In this document: in pieces, positions 44,447-51,233 of the stretch
How positions within the stretch are numbered: the first letter of the stretch is position 1
Layout: every line of letters starts with the position of its first letter
Origin: an uncultured bacterium
GTDB lineage: Bacteria > Zixibacteria > MSB-5A5 > CAIYYT01
Reading direction: 5' to 3'
NCBI GenBank assembly: GCA_903930455.1
Contig: CAIYYT010000070.1
Coordinates: forward strand, 1-60,387
DNA length: 60,387 nucleotides
Notes under the pieces: generated by a model
What the model was told of the DNA's origin: nothing
The model's database searches: none
Seen by the model: the letters and a program-made list of their open reading frames with translations, nothing else
Position numbers and translations under genes: made by a program

Positions 44447-44462
44447 ACACAATATGTAGTAT
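44447..44462. promoter_or_regulatory. NrdR-like box 1
   Basis: ACACAATATGTAGTAT matches the NrdR repressor consensus acaCwAtATaTwGtgt in most positions. It lies upstream of the divergent nrdJ gene, 33 bases from a second box. Confidence 0.75.
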
Positions 44463-44479
44463 CAACAACGACTTACCCG

Positions 44480-44495
44480 CCACAATATATACGCA
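44480..44495. promoter_or_regulatory. NrdR-like box 2
   Basis: CCACAATATATACGCA shares the CACAATAT-TA core with box 1. The 33-base centre-to-centre distance is about three helical turns, the spacing usual for paired NrdR sites. Confidence 0.7.
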
Positions 44496-44673
44496 TTCTG
44501 GTATAAGCCTGCTTGTGCCAGTCTTCCGGCAATTCCCAAGTTTGTGAGAGAGAATCGATTGCGGGAATTGACGGAATCGGTCATGGCATTATCGACTCTC
44601 GGAGAATCATGTTGACATCCATGTTTGAGTAAGAGAAGTTGCTCATATCTTACGAACCGGAGGTTTGCTAGCG

Positions 44674-45003
44674 ATGACTTGCCCGTTGTGCCTTAAGACG
44701 GCGATGCCTTTCTCGAGATTCCTATTCGTGATCGACCAGCGCTCTGTGAGTTGCGGCCACTGCGGCGAGCAATTGCGACTCTCACCGAGATGGTCTCGCA
44801 TCTGGTGGACTTCACTGATTGTCGGCTGCTTAGTCGCATTGGCGTCGATTATTCTGAGGCGTATAATTGGCTGGGGTCTCTGGACGAATGTGGCAGCGTT
44901 GATTGTGATTGCCGCTGTCGCCAATTGGTACTTCTGGCGCTCTGCCATCTATGAAGCGAAATCCGAAATCTCTCGGCCAGCTGCAGACTTAGAATTGCCT
45001 TGA
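44674..45003 (+). CDS. Zinc-ribbon protein with two transmembrane helices
   Basis: 109 residues. Two Cys pairs near the N terminus (CPLC at residues 3-6 and CGHCGEQL near 27-34) form a rubredoxin-like zinc ribbon, followed by two hydrophobic helices (SLIVGCLVALASIIL and NVAALIVIAAVANWYF). The layout is that of small DUF983-like or zinc-ribbon membrane proteins; no specific family is certain. Start: the ATG at 44674 is ten bases from GGAGG, while a TTG at 44665 is only one base from it. It is the first gene before the cofactor operon, 46 bases from the aldolase gene, and may be co-transcribed. Confidence 0.7.
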   Translation: MTCPLCLKTAMPFSRFLFVIDQRSVSCGHCGEQLRLSPRWSRIWWTSLIVGCLVALASIILRRIIGWGLWTNVAALIVIAAVANWYFWRSAIYEAKSEISRPAADLELP

Positions 45004-45049
45004 CAAAGCCGTCCTTCTCGGGCTAATTGCCCGATTGGAGGAAAGCGTA

Positions 45050-45724
45050 TTGTCAATCAAAGACGGAGTTCTAAGGGAGCAGCTTTGCCAAGTCGGTAAG
45101 TTGCTTTATGAAAAGGGGTTAATTGCCGGAACACAGGGGAATCTCTCCTGTCGGGCTTCTGACGGGCAGATCTTGATCACGCCAAAAGGCGGTTGTAAGG
45201 GCATGCTGCAACCGGACGACATCGTGCTAATCAGTTCCTCTGGCATACCGGTTGATCCCGAGCAGACTCCATCGTCCGAATATCGCATTCATTTGCACGG
45301 TTATAAGCGCCGCGAGGATTTCCAGGCAGCCGTGCATGCGCATCCGTCGTATGCAACCGCCTTTGCTCTTGGTGGCGTTATGCTCGATATCTCCGAGCTT
45401 CCGGAAGGGCGCGCCAATTTTGGCGAGATACCTTTTATAACCTATGCTGAACCGGGGACGCAGGACTTGGCCGATCGGTTGGGGAATCTGGTCCTCGGCT
45501 ATCATACGTTTTTGCTGGAAAACCACGGCGTCATGTCGTTTGGATCAAACCTGATGGAGGCTTTCTTCCGTGTAGAGATGGCTGAACAGATGGCCAAGAC
45601 GATCTATCTCTCGCGTGTGCTCACCGATGTCTCTCTGGTGTACGAAGAGGGCGCTTTTGCCGATGATGACGAGATCTTTGGCGAAGATGAATCTGAATTC
45701 CATCCTCCAAGAGGCAACGGATGA
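45050..45724 (+). CDS. Class II aldolase/adducin family protein
   Basis: 224 residues, zinc-dependent class II aldolase fold (L-fuculose-1-phosphate aldolase, L-ribulose-5-phosphate epimerase and methylthioribulose dehydratase relatives). Visible are GNLSCR and ITPKGG near the N terminus for substrate phosphate, SSEYRIH with the catalytic Glu, HAHPSYA with two zinc His residues near 94-96 and ENHGV with the third near 155. The substrate is not decided by these motifs. TTG start at 45050 with GGAGG eight bases upstream; a TTG at 45035 lies inside that site. An acidic, Asp/Glu-rich tail of about 25 residues is unusual. The stop overlaps the next start (ATGA). Confidence 0.88.
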   Translation: MSIKDGVLREQLCQVGKLLYEKGLIAGTQGNLSCRASDGQILITPKGGCKGMLQPDDIVLISSSGIPVDPEQTPSSEYRIHLHGYKRREDFQAAVHAHPSYATAFALGGVMLDISELPEGRANFGEIPFITYAEPGTQDLADRLGNLVLGYHTFLLENHGVMSFGSNLMEAFFRVEMAEQMAKTIYLSRVLTDVSLVYEEGAFADDDEIFGEDESEFHPPRGNG

Positions 45725-46902
45725 AGATCACTAAGCGCGTGGTGGTAAGTGCTGCCGAGCGAATTCAGCAATTGCCCGCGCCGTTTCTGAGTGAACTACA
45801 GGGATTGTGTAAGACTCTGGAACGCCGGGGTAAAGAGATTGTCGATCTCGGCAAATACGCCATCCATGTGCCCCTTGCTACGCAGATGTCTGCTAGTCCC
45901 TCCGATGGGACAGCCATTGCGAAAACCTTCGCCGACTACCTTGCGCTCGAATATCAAATCGAAATTGATCCGATGCAGGAGATTCTGCTCGTGCCGGGAA
46001 TCCGTGCCGCGCTGCTCTTAACCACGGCGCAATTTGTAGACGCGGGTACGACTTGTCTTCTTCCTGATCCCGGCTACGATGCCTACCGCAAACTGGTATT
46101 GCTCTTTGAAGGCAAACCGCGCAGTTGCCCGGTCTATCAACGCAATGACTACCTGCCGAATCTTGAGCAGTTCGACCGGATCGCTTCCAGGTCACCGCGT
46201 TTGTTGTTCCTGACCTCGCCGCACAATCCCACCGGCGCCGTCTGTGATGAAAACTTCTATTCGCGTTTGCAGCGGCTGGCTGCCGATGCGAATATTCTTG
46301 TTGTCGCCGATTCTTCATACGCCCTTTCGTATTCCGGCAATTTTCGGCCACCGTTGTTCTGCCAATCGCGCAAACGGCTCCGCCTCGGTATCGAGATGTT
46401 CAGCTTCTCCACTAATCTGGCAGCGCCACAACTGAAACTCACCGCAATCGTCGGTCGCAAACGCATGATCGACCCCTTGGCGACGCTGGCGCGTTCACTT
46501 GGCCTGCTTCCTAGCGCGCCGTTGCTGACTTATGCGGCTCCCTATTTTGCCTCTGCGGAATCACTGGCGAATCATATTGCTCGCTGCCGAGAAGAGATCA
46601 GCTTGCGCATGAATGTTATCGTCGAGGCGCTCCAAAGTGCCGGCATCGAGTTTTACCCTGCATTTGGCGCAGGTTTTGTCTGGGTCAAGTTGAGACGCGG
46701 ACGGTTGTCAGTCAGCTTTGCGCGTGGATTGCTGCGTCATCGGGGCATTCTTGTTACGCCCGGCACTGCATTTGGCGAGGAAGGTGAGGGCTGGATCAGA
46801 ATTGCAGCCAATGTTGAATCCGACAGACTGCGGGAAATCATGACTGCTCTGGTACGCGCCTACCAGCCGATCAAATCACGTTTGCACCGGAGAACCGACT
46901 GA
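45721..46902 (+). CDS. Class I/II aminotransferase-fold protein lacking the PLP lysine
   Basis: 393 residues, fold type I aminotransferase layout: LVPGIRAALLL and the PDPGYDAYRK segment near 116-124, SPHNPTGAV at 167-175, DSSYALSY at 197-204 and the C-terminal GEEGEGWIRIA with the carboxylate Arg. The block that should carry the Schiff-base lysine, normally SFSK-x-x-x-x-G-x-R-x-G, reads SFSTNLAAPQLKL: position 231 is Thr, and the PLP-phosphate Arg position is Lys239. All other PLP contacts seem kept. The protein therefore probably cannot transaminate in the standard way. It is coupled by ATGA to the aldolase gene, and its stop overlaps folB by one base, inside a cofactor operon. Confidence 0.8.
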   Translation: MKITKRVVVSAAERIQQLPAPFLSELQGLCKTLERRGKEIVDLGKYAIHVPLATQMSASPSDGTAIAKTFADYLALEYQIEIDPMQEILLVPGIRAALLLTTAQFVDAGTTCLLPDPGYDAYRKLVLLFEGKPRSCPVYQRNDYLPNLEQFDRIASRSPRLLFLTSPHNPTGAVCDENFYSRLQRLAADANILVVADSSYALSYSGNFRPPLFCQSRKRLRLGIEMFSFSTNLAAPQLKLTAIVGRKRMIDPLATLARSLGLLPSAPLLTYAAPYFASAESLANHIARCREEISLRMNVIVEALQSAGIEFYPAFGAGFVWVKLRRGRLSVSFARGLLRHRGILVTPGTAFGEEGEGWIRIAANVESDRLREIMTALVRAYQPIKSRLHRRTD

Positions 46903-47261
46903 TGGATGTCATCAGACTGAAGAATATGACTTTCTACGGCTATCATGGCGTCAGCGCCGCCGAAAAAGAGACCGGTCGACGATATGAAGTCGATTGTGAT
47001 CTGCACCTTGATCTCACGCTGCCTGCCAAGACTGACAAGCTGTCGGATACGGTGAACTATGCACAGGTTTATAGCATTGTCGAGGATGTCTTGAACGGCA
47101 AGCGCTATTCCTTGTTGGAGGCAATTGCCGCGGATATCGCCGGGCGAGTCTTGCAACTCGACCATATCAGAGGAGTTGTAGTCAGAGTGAGAAAAATGAT
47201 TCCTCCGATACCGGGGAATCTCGATCATATCGAAGTTGAAATTCAGCGAGGGAGGGAGTAG
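46902..47261 (+). CDS. folB: Dihydroneopterin aldolase FolB
   Basis: 119 residues, T-fold enzyme that splits 7,8-dihydroneopterin to 6-hydroxymethyl-dihydropterin and glycolaldehyde in folate synthesis. NMTFYGYHGVSAAEKETGR (in part: FYGYHGV and EKETG, with the substrate Glu22) and the C-terminal catalytic lysine in VRVRKMIPPIPG are clear. Normal length. The start overlaps the previous stop (TGATG). It ends with TAG at 47259, and the folK reading frame continues in exactly the same frame right after that stop. FolE2 at 17709 could provide its substrate after dephosphorylation. Confidence 0.95.
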   Translation: MDVIRLKNMTFYGYHGVSAAEKETGRRYEVDCDLHLDLTLPAKTDKLSDTVNYAQVYSIVEDVLNGKRYSLLEAIAADIAGRVLQLDHIRGVVVRVRKMIPPIPGNLDHIEVEIQRGRE

Positions 47262-47264
47262 GCT

Positions 47265-47753
47265 ATCAGCATCTATCTTTCTTGCGGTTCCAATCTCGGT
47301 GACCGAGTTGCCAACATCCAACATGCGTTGGAGCAACTTCAGGACAACGGCGACGTAACAGTCCTGAGGCGGTCGGGTTATTATGAAACCTCGCCGGTGG
47401 AAAACACCGACCAGCCATTTTTCATTAACGGCGTGATCGAAGTTGATACTCGGCTGTCATCTCGGCAGCTTTTGGACAAGATCAAGGTTGTTGAAGCACT
47501 CTTTAATATGCAGCTAAGAATTAACAAGGGCCCTCGTGTGATCGATCTGGATATCCTTTTGTACGGCGATGAACACATCGATTCCGACCAGCTTCAGATT
47601 CCGCATCCCGCCATCTGCCGACGCAAATTTGTATTGGTGCCATTGCTGGAAATCGAACCGGACGCGCTTTGTCCGGTCGATCATCGTCGGTATGATGAAT
47701 GTCTGGCGCTACTAAACGACCCATCACAGAAGGTGGAAATCTATCATGGATGA
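47265..47753 (+). CDS. folK: 6-hydroxymethyl-7,8-dihydropterin pyrophosphokinase FolK, apparent ATC start
   Basis: About 162 residues. It transfers pyrophosphate from ATP to hydroxymethyl-dihydropterin. The N-terminal strand and loop IYLSCGSNLGDR, then YYETSPVE, QPFFINGV, RVIDLDILLYGD and IPHPAICRRKFVLVPL (cited by IPHP and FVLVPL) are all family motifs. No ATG, GTG or TTG exists between the folB stop (TAG 47259-47261) and the start of the conserved region. The first codon after it in the right place is ATC at 47265, eight bases after GGAGGG. The next possible start, TTG at 47328, would delete the GSNLGDR motif. Either an ATC start, TAG readthrough from folB, or a point error in the sequence explains this. 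Confidence 0.85.
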   Translation: MSIYLSCGSNLGDRVANIQHALEQLQDNGDVTVLRRSGYYETSPVENTDQPFFINGVIEVDTRLSSRQLLDKIKVVEALFNMQLRINKGPRVIDLDILLYGDEHIDSDQLQIPHPAICRRKFVLVPLLEIEPDALCPVDHRRYDECLALLNDPSQKVEIYHG

Positions 47754-48408
47754 TCGCTTTTCCCATCTTCGCTATGTCGCCGTCGACGGTCCGATCGGCG
47801 TCGGCAAAACAACCTTCTGCCGCATCCTGGCCGACCGCATCGGCGGACATCTGGTGCTGGAAGAGGCGGACAAGAATCCGTTCTTGAAAGATTTCTACCG
47901 CGACCGCAAGCGTTACGCTTTACAGACGCAGTTTTTCTTTCTGCTGTCGCGTTATGCCCAGCAGAAGGAGTTGATCGAATACGATCTCTTCAAGAAGAAA
48001 ATAGTCGCCGACTACACTTTCGAGAAGGATTTCCTATTTGCGCAATCCAATCTCACGGAAGACGAACTCTCACTATACAAACAGGTCGCAGAGTTGCTAA
48101 AGAAGAATCTCCCAAAACCGGATTTGGTTGTATTCCTGACGGCATCGGTGGAAGTGCTTACGGCGCGAATTAAGAAACGCAATATCACTTACGAACGGAA
48201 TTTCGATGCTGAATACCTGACTTCAGTCGTGGAGGCGTATAATCATTACTTCTTTCACTATAACCGGACCCCGCTCTTGGTGATCAAGACGGATCAGTTG
48301 GATTTCGTCGAGAACTCAAATCATCTTGATGAGATCTTCACTCAGATCGCCGAGATGCGTCAAGGGACGCGCTATTTTACGCGCGGGGACGAAATGCTGG
48401 GGTTGTAA
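47746..48408 (+). CDS. Deoxynucleoside kinase (dGK/dCK-like)
   Basis: 220 residues. It phosphorylates deoxynucleosides at the 5' position with ATP, a salvage step. The P-loop GPIGVGKTT is near residue 15, EEADKNPFLKDFY follows as the substrate Glu region, and DYTFEKDFLFA near residue 90 replaces the DRS-type motif as in the bacterial dGK/dAK group. The lid RIKKRNITYE near 150 is basic. The start overlaps the folK stop by eight bases. Why a salvage kinase sits between folate and pantothenate genes is not obvious, but this order (folK, kinase, panB, panC) appears in several FCB relatives in my recollection. Confidence 0.92.
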   Translation: MDDRFSHLRYVAVDGPIGVGKTTFCRILADRIGGHLVLEEADKNPFLKDFYRDRKRYALQTQFFFLLSRYAQQKELIEYDLFKKKIVADYTFEKDFLFAQSNLTEDELSLYKQVAELLKKNLPKPDLVVFLTASVEVLTARIKKRNITYERNFDAEYLTSVVEAYNHYFFHYNRTPLLVIKTDQLDFVENSNHLDEIFTQIAEMRQGTRYFTRGDEMLGL

Positions 48409-48409
48409 A

Positions 48410-49222
48410 ATGGCTGACACACGAGACAAAATCACGACACTTTCTTTTACGCACATGAAGAAGAAGGGCAAGAAGATTGTCTGGCTGACGGCTTATGACT
48501 ATTACACGGCCCGCGCGCTTGACGATGCCGGTGTTGATGGCATATTGGTCGGTGACTCGTTGGGCATGGTCATCTACGGCAAGAAAGATACGCTCTCCGT
48601 CACGATGGAAATGATGCTGCCTCATACGGAAGCCGTTAGCCGCGCTGTACAACACGCCTGCGTCATTGGCGATATGCCGTTCATGTCATGTCAGACTTCC
48701 GATGCTGACGCCATCCAAAACGCCGGCCGCTTTCTGTCCGAAGGCGGCGCCTCCGGTGTCAAGTTGGAAGGGGGTATTGAGATGGCGGCGCGTATTCGCA
48801 GGATCACCGAAATCGGTATACCGGTAATGGGGCACATCGGTCTGACGCCACAATCGATCAACAAGTTTGGTGGTTACAAGGTGCAGGGCAAGACCGACCA
48901 GGCCAAAAATTACCTGCTGGAATCGGCGCTGGCGTTGCAGGAAGCCGGCTGTTTCGGCATGGTGCTGGAGGCAATCAAGAGCGACATCGCCCAGAAAATC
49001 AGTCAATCGTTGGAAATCCCGACTTTCGGCATCGGCGCCGGTAGCCTCACGGATGGTCAGATCATCGTGACCAATGATATCGTCGGCGCCTGCGGCGATT
49101 TTGCGCCCAAATTTGTACGGCGATATTTCGATCTCGGAGCCAAGTTGCGCGAGGTCGCATCTCAGTTTGCCGCCGATGTTCGCAGCGGCAACTATCCAAG
49201 TGAATCAGAAAGCTACGGCTAA
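48410..49222 (+). CDS. panB: 3-methyl-2-oxobutanoate hydroxymethyltransferase PanB
   Basis: 270 residues, a TIM-barrel enzyme that adds a hydroxymethyl group from 5,10-methylene-tetrahydrofolate to 2-oxoisovalerate, first step of pantothenate synthesis. Motifs: LTAYDYYTAR near 28, VGDSLGMVIYG near 48 with the metal Asp, VKLEGG, MGHIGLTPQSIN near 140 and GIGAG near 205. The start at 48410, just after the kinase stop, gives normal length; an earlier codon at 48326 lies inside the kinase gene. The ribosome binding site is weak, suggesting coupling. Its folate substrate links it to folB and folK in the same operon. Confidence 0.96.
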   Translation: MADTRDKITTLSFTHMKKKGKKIVWLTAYDYYTARALDDAGVDGILVGDSLGMVIYGKKDTLSVTMEMMLPHTEAVSRAVQHACVIGDMPFMSCQTSDADAIQNAGRFLSEGGASGVKLEGGIEMAARIRRITEIGIPVMGHIGLTPQSINKFGGYKVQGKTDQAKNYLLESALALQEAGCFGMVLEAIKSDIAQKISQSLEIPTFGIGAGSLTDGQIIVTNDIVGACGDFAPKFVRRYFDLGAKLREVASQFAADVRSGNYPSESESYG

Positions 49223-49225
49223 GCC

Positions 49226-50074
49226 ATGCAGATTGTTCGCTCCGTGGCGCGGATGCAGAAACTGGCGCTCAAACTGAAGAAACAAGGCAAGACGATTGCC
49301 TTTGTTCCCACCATGGGCGCGCTGCACAGAGGACACTTGGAACTGGTCAAGAGAGCCTGCAGGATGGCCGACATCACCGTTGTCTCGATATTCGTCAATC
49401 CGACACAGTTTGCACCGCACGAGGACTTCAGTCGCTATCCGCGTAACCTCGCGTTGGACTGCAAGTTACTACGTCCGTCGGGTGTCGATATTGTCTTCCA
49501 CCCGCAACCACATGACGTTTATCCGGCAGGGTTTGACACGTATGTCGTCCCTGAGAAAATTGCCGCGATTCTTGATGGAGAATTCCGCCCGACGCATTTC
49601 AAAGGCGTTGATACTGTTGTGCTCAAATTGTTCAATATGGTTCAGTCCGATTTTGCCATTTTCGGCAGAAAAGACCTCCAGCAATCAGTCGTAATCAAGC
49701 AAATGGTCAAAGATCTGAATGTACCGGTAAAGATCGTGGTTGCGCCGACAGTGCGGGATGCCGATGGGCTTGCATTATCGTCCCGAAATACGTATCTTTC
49801 TATGGATGCGCGCTGGCGAGCGCTGACAATATCACGTTCCCTGGTTGCGGCTCGGCAATTGGTTCTATCTGGTGAACGTAATGCCGCGAAAATCAGGAAC
49901 TTTGTCCGTCGTCAACTCGTTAAAGATGCGGAAGCCGATGTGGACTACGTCTCGGTCGCGGACGCCGAAACACTAGCGGAACTGAGAGAGATTTCGGGTA
50001 GAATCGCCATCAGCCTCGCATGTTGGATAGATGGCGTGCGGCTGATCGACAATATTGTGCTGAAGGTTGGATAA
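49226..50074 (+). CDS. panC: Pantothenate synthetase PanC
   Basis: 282 residues, ATP-dependent condensation of pantoate with beta-alanine. It is a nucleotidyltransferase of the HxGH class: VPTMGALHRGHLEL near 30 (HRGH motif), VSIFVNPTQFAPHEDFSRYPR (cited by VNPTQF and DFSRYPR), GRKDLQQ near 150 and the KMSKS-like LSSRNTYLS near 190. Length is right. Three bases separate it from panB, and the following panD begins one base after its stop. There is little room for a ribosome binding site, so translation is probably coupled. Confidence 0.96.
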   Translation: MQIVRSVARMQKLALKLKKQGKTIAFVPTMGALHRGHLELVKRACRMADITVVSIFVNPTQFAPHEDFSRYPRNLALDCKLLRPSGVDIVFHPQPHDVYPAGFDTYVVPEKIAAILDGEFRPTHFKGVDTVVLKLFNMVQSDFAIFGRKDLQQSVVIKQMVKDLNVPVKIVVAPTVRDADGLALSSRNTYLSMDARWRALTISRSLVAARQLVLSGERNAAKIRNFVRRQLVKDAEADVDYVSVADAETLAELREISGRIAISLACWIDGVRLIDNIVLKVG

Positions 50075-50075
50075 G

Positions 50076-50426
50076 ATGCTGCTGCAAATGTTCAAGTCGA
50101 AAATCCATCGGGCTACAATCACCGATGCTAACCTTAAGTATGAAGGCTCGTTAGAACTTGATCCCGAGTTAATGATGGCTGCCAACATCCTTGAGGGCGA
50201 GAAAGTGCAAGTCGTCAATGTTGCCAATGGCGCCCGATTTGAAACTTACACGATTAAGGGCAAGCCCGGCAGCGGCACGGTATGTCTAAACGGCCCGGCA
50301 GCTCGTTTGGGGCAGGTTGGCGATGAAGTTATCGTCATCACCTATGCCCTTTTAAGTCCCGAAGAAGCCCAGAAGTTTACACCGACAATCGTCAAGGTAG
50401 ACAAGAAAAACCGACCCCTCCGTTGA
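50076..50426 (+). CDS. panD: Aspartate 1-decarboxylase PanD
   Basis: 116-residue proenzyme. It decarboxylates aspartate to beta-alanine for PanC, using a pyruvoyl group made by self-cleavage at Gly-Ser in YEGSLELD near residues 22-29. Other marks are KSKIHRATIT at the N terminus, ARFETYTI and LNGPAARL near 75 with Arg and Asn of the active site. The ATG at 50076 follows the panC stop by one base and gives the standard N terminus; a TTG at 50067 would add three residues. Its stop overlaps the next gene as TTGA. The presence of panB, panC and panD together shows pantothenate can be made from 2-oxoisovalerate; panE is not in the window. Confidence 0.96.
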   Translation: MLLQMFKSKIHRATITDANLKYEGSLELDPELMMAANILEGEKVQVVNVANGARFETYTIKGKPGSGTVCLNGPAARLGQVGDEVIVITYALLSPEEAQKFTPTIVKVDKKNRPLR

Positions 50427-51172
50427 AAAAATTCCAACATATCATCGCAGTCGTGCTTGCCGCCGGCAAAGGCAAACGGATGAAGTCTGAGTTGCCCAAA
50501 GTCCTGCAACCAATTGCCGGCAGGCCGCTAATCACGTATCTGACTGACACCCTTAAGTCGCTGGGGCTGAAACAGATTGTGCTGGTTGTCGGCCACGGCC
50601 GCGAACTGGTGCAGAGGCTCTATGAAGGGACGGACGTTGCCTTCGCAGTGCAGCATGAGCAGAAGGGCACCGCCGACGCTGTTAAATCCGCCCGTGAATA
50701 TTTCCACAAGCTGGACGGCGGAGTACTTGTCATAACCGGTGATGTTCCGTTGTTGCGATGCGAGTCGCTGGCCCGGTTGATTGACGAACACATCCAACAC
50801 GGCAACGTGGCGACGGTACTGACTTCAACGCCGCCGGATGCCACCGGCTACGGACGCATTGTACGCGACAGCGATGGCAAGGTAAAGAAAATCGTGGAAC
50901 AGGCCGATTGTACTAACGAAGAACAGAAGATTAGAGAGATCAATACCGGCATCTTCCTTTTCGACGCCCCATCACTTGATGCCGCACTGGACGAGGTTGA
51001 TCGCAATAACACTCAAGGTGAATACTACCTGACTGATGTGGTACAGATTCTGCTGCGTGAAGGCAAAACAACCGGGGCCGTAGTCCTGGACGACTATCGC
51101 GAGGCGCTGGGCGTCAACTCCGCGGAGCAGCTTCAGGAACTCGAAGCGATATTTGTTGAATTAAAACGTTGA
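50423..51172 (+). CDS. GlmU-like sugar-nucleotide pyrophosphorylase, N-terminal domain only
   Basis: 249 residues, nucleotidyltransferase fold. The signature VVLAAGKGKRMKSELPKVL with the conserved Gly, Arg and Lys is at residues 9-27, QHEQKGTADAV near 77, TGDVPLL near 105 with the metal Asp, and GYGRIVR near 140. It resembles the uridylyltransferase half of GlmU, which makes UDP-N-acetylglucosamine. The left-handed beta-helix acetyltransferase half is missing, so it cannot be a complete bifunctional GlmU; the acetyl step would need another enzyme. TTG start overlapping the panD stop (TTGA), with no ribosome binding site, implying re-initiation. Specificity for GlcNAc-1-P is inferred. Confidence 0.88.
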   Translation: MKKFQHIIAVVLAAGKGKRMKSELPKVLQPIAGRPLITYLTDTLKSLGLKQIVLVVGHGRELVQRLYEGTDVAFAVQHEQKGTADAVKSAREYFHKLDGGVLVITGDVPLLRCESLARLIDEHIQHGNVATVLTSTPPDATGYGRIVRDSDGKVKKIVEQADCTNEEQKIREINTGIFLFDAPSLDAALDEVDRNNTQGEYYLTDVVQILLREGKTTGAVVLDDYREALGVNSAEQLQELEAIFVELKR

Positions 51173-51197
51173 CAATAAATTGGGCAAAAGATAGATT
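51169..51197 (+). promoter_or_regulatory. Promoter of the envelope-protein operon
   Basis: TTGACA (51169-51174, overlapping the stop of the previous gene), a 17-base spacer and TAGATT (51192-51197). Transcription would start near 51204, only nine bases before a possible TTG at 51213, so that TTG is a poor translation start. Confidence 0.65.
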
Positions 51198-51233
51198 CAA
51201 GACGTATAAGCATTGAGACTTGCAGGAGATCTG

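Larger units (their letters stand above)
44235..44673. other. Divergent intergenic region with NrdR-like boxes
   Basis: 439 bases between nrdJ and the zinc-ribbon gene. It contains the two NrdR-like boxes and a TTGACA on the minus strand (44428-44423) whose 17-base-spaced partner TAACCT is weak. I looked for a cobalamin riboswitch because the reductase needs B12 and did not see the B12 box. The segment 44500-44660 shows nothing clear. Confidence 0.5.

Noticed and set aside
44235-44500. Cobalamin riboswitch upstream of nrdJ
   Set aside because: The B12-box sequence and expected stems were not found on the minus strand.
47259-47261. UAG reassigned to a sense codon genome-wide
   Set aside because: prfA is present, and TAG ends other clear genes (for example the TPR gene at 27829 and the M16 gene at 4259) exactly where family length predicts.
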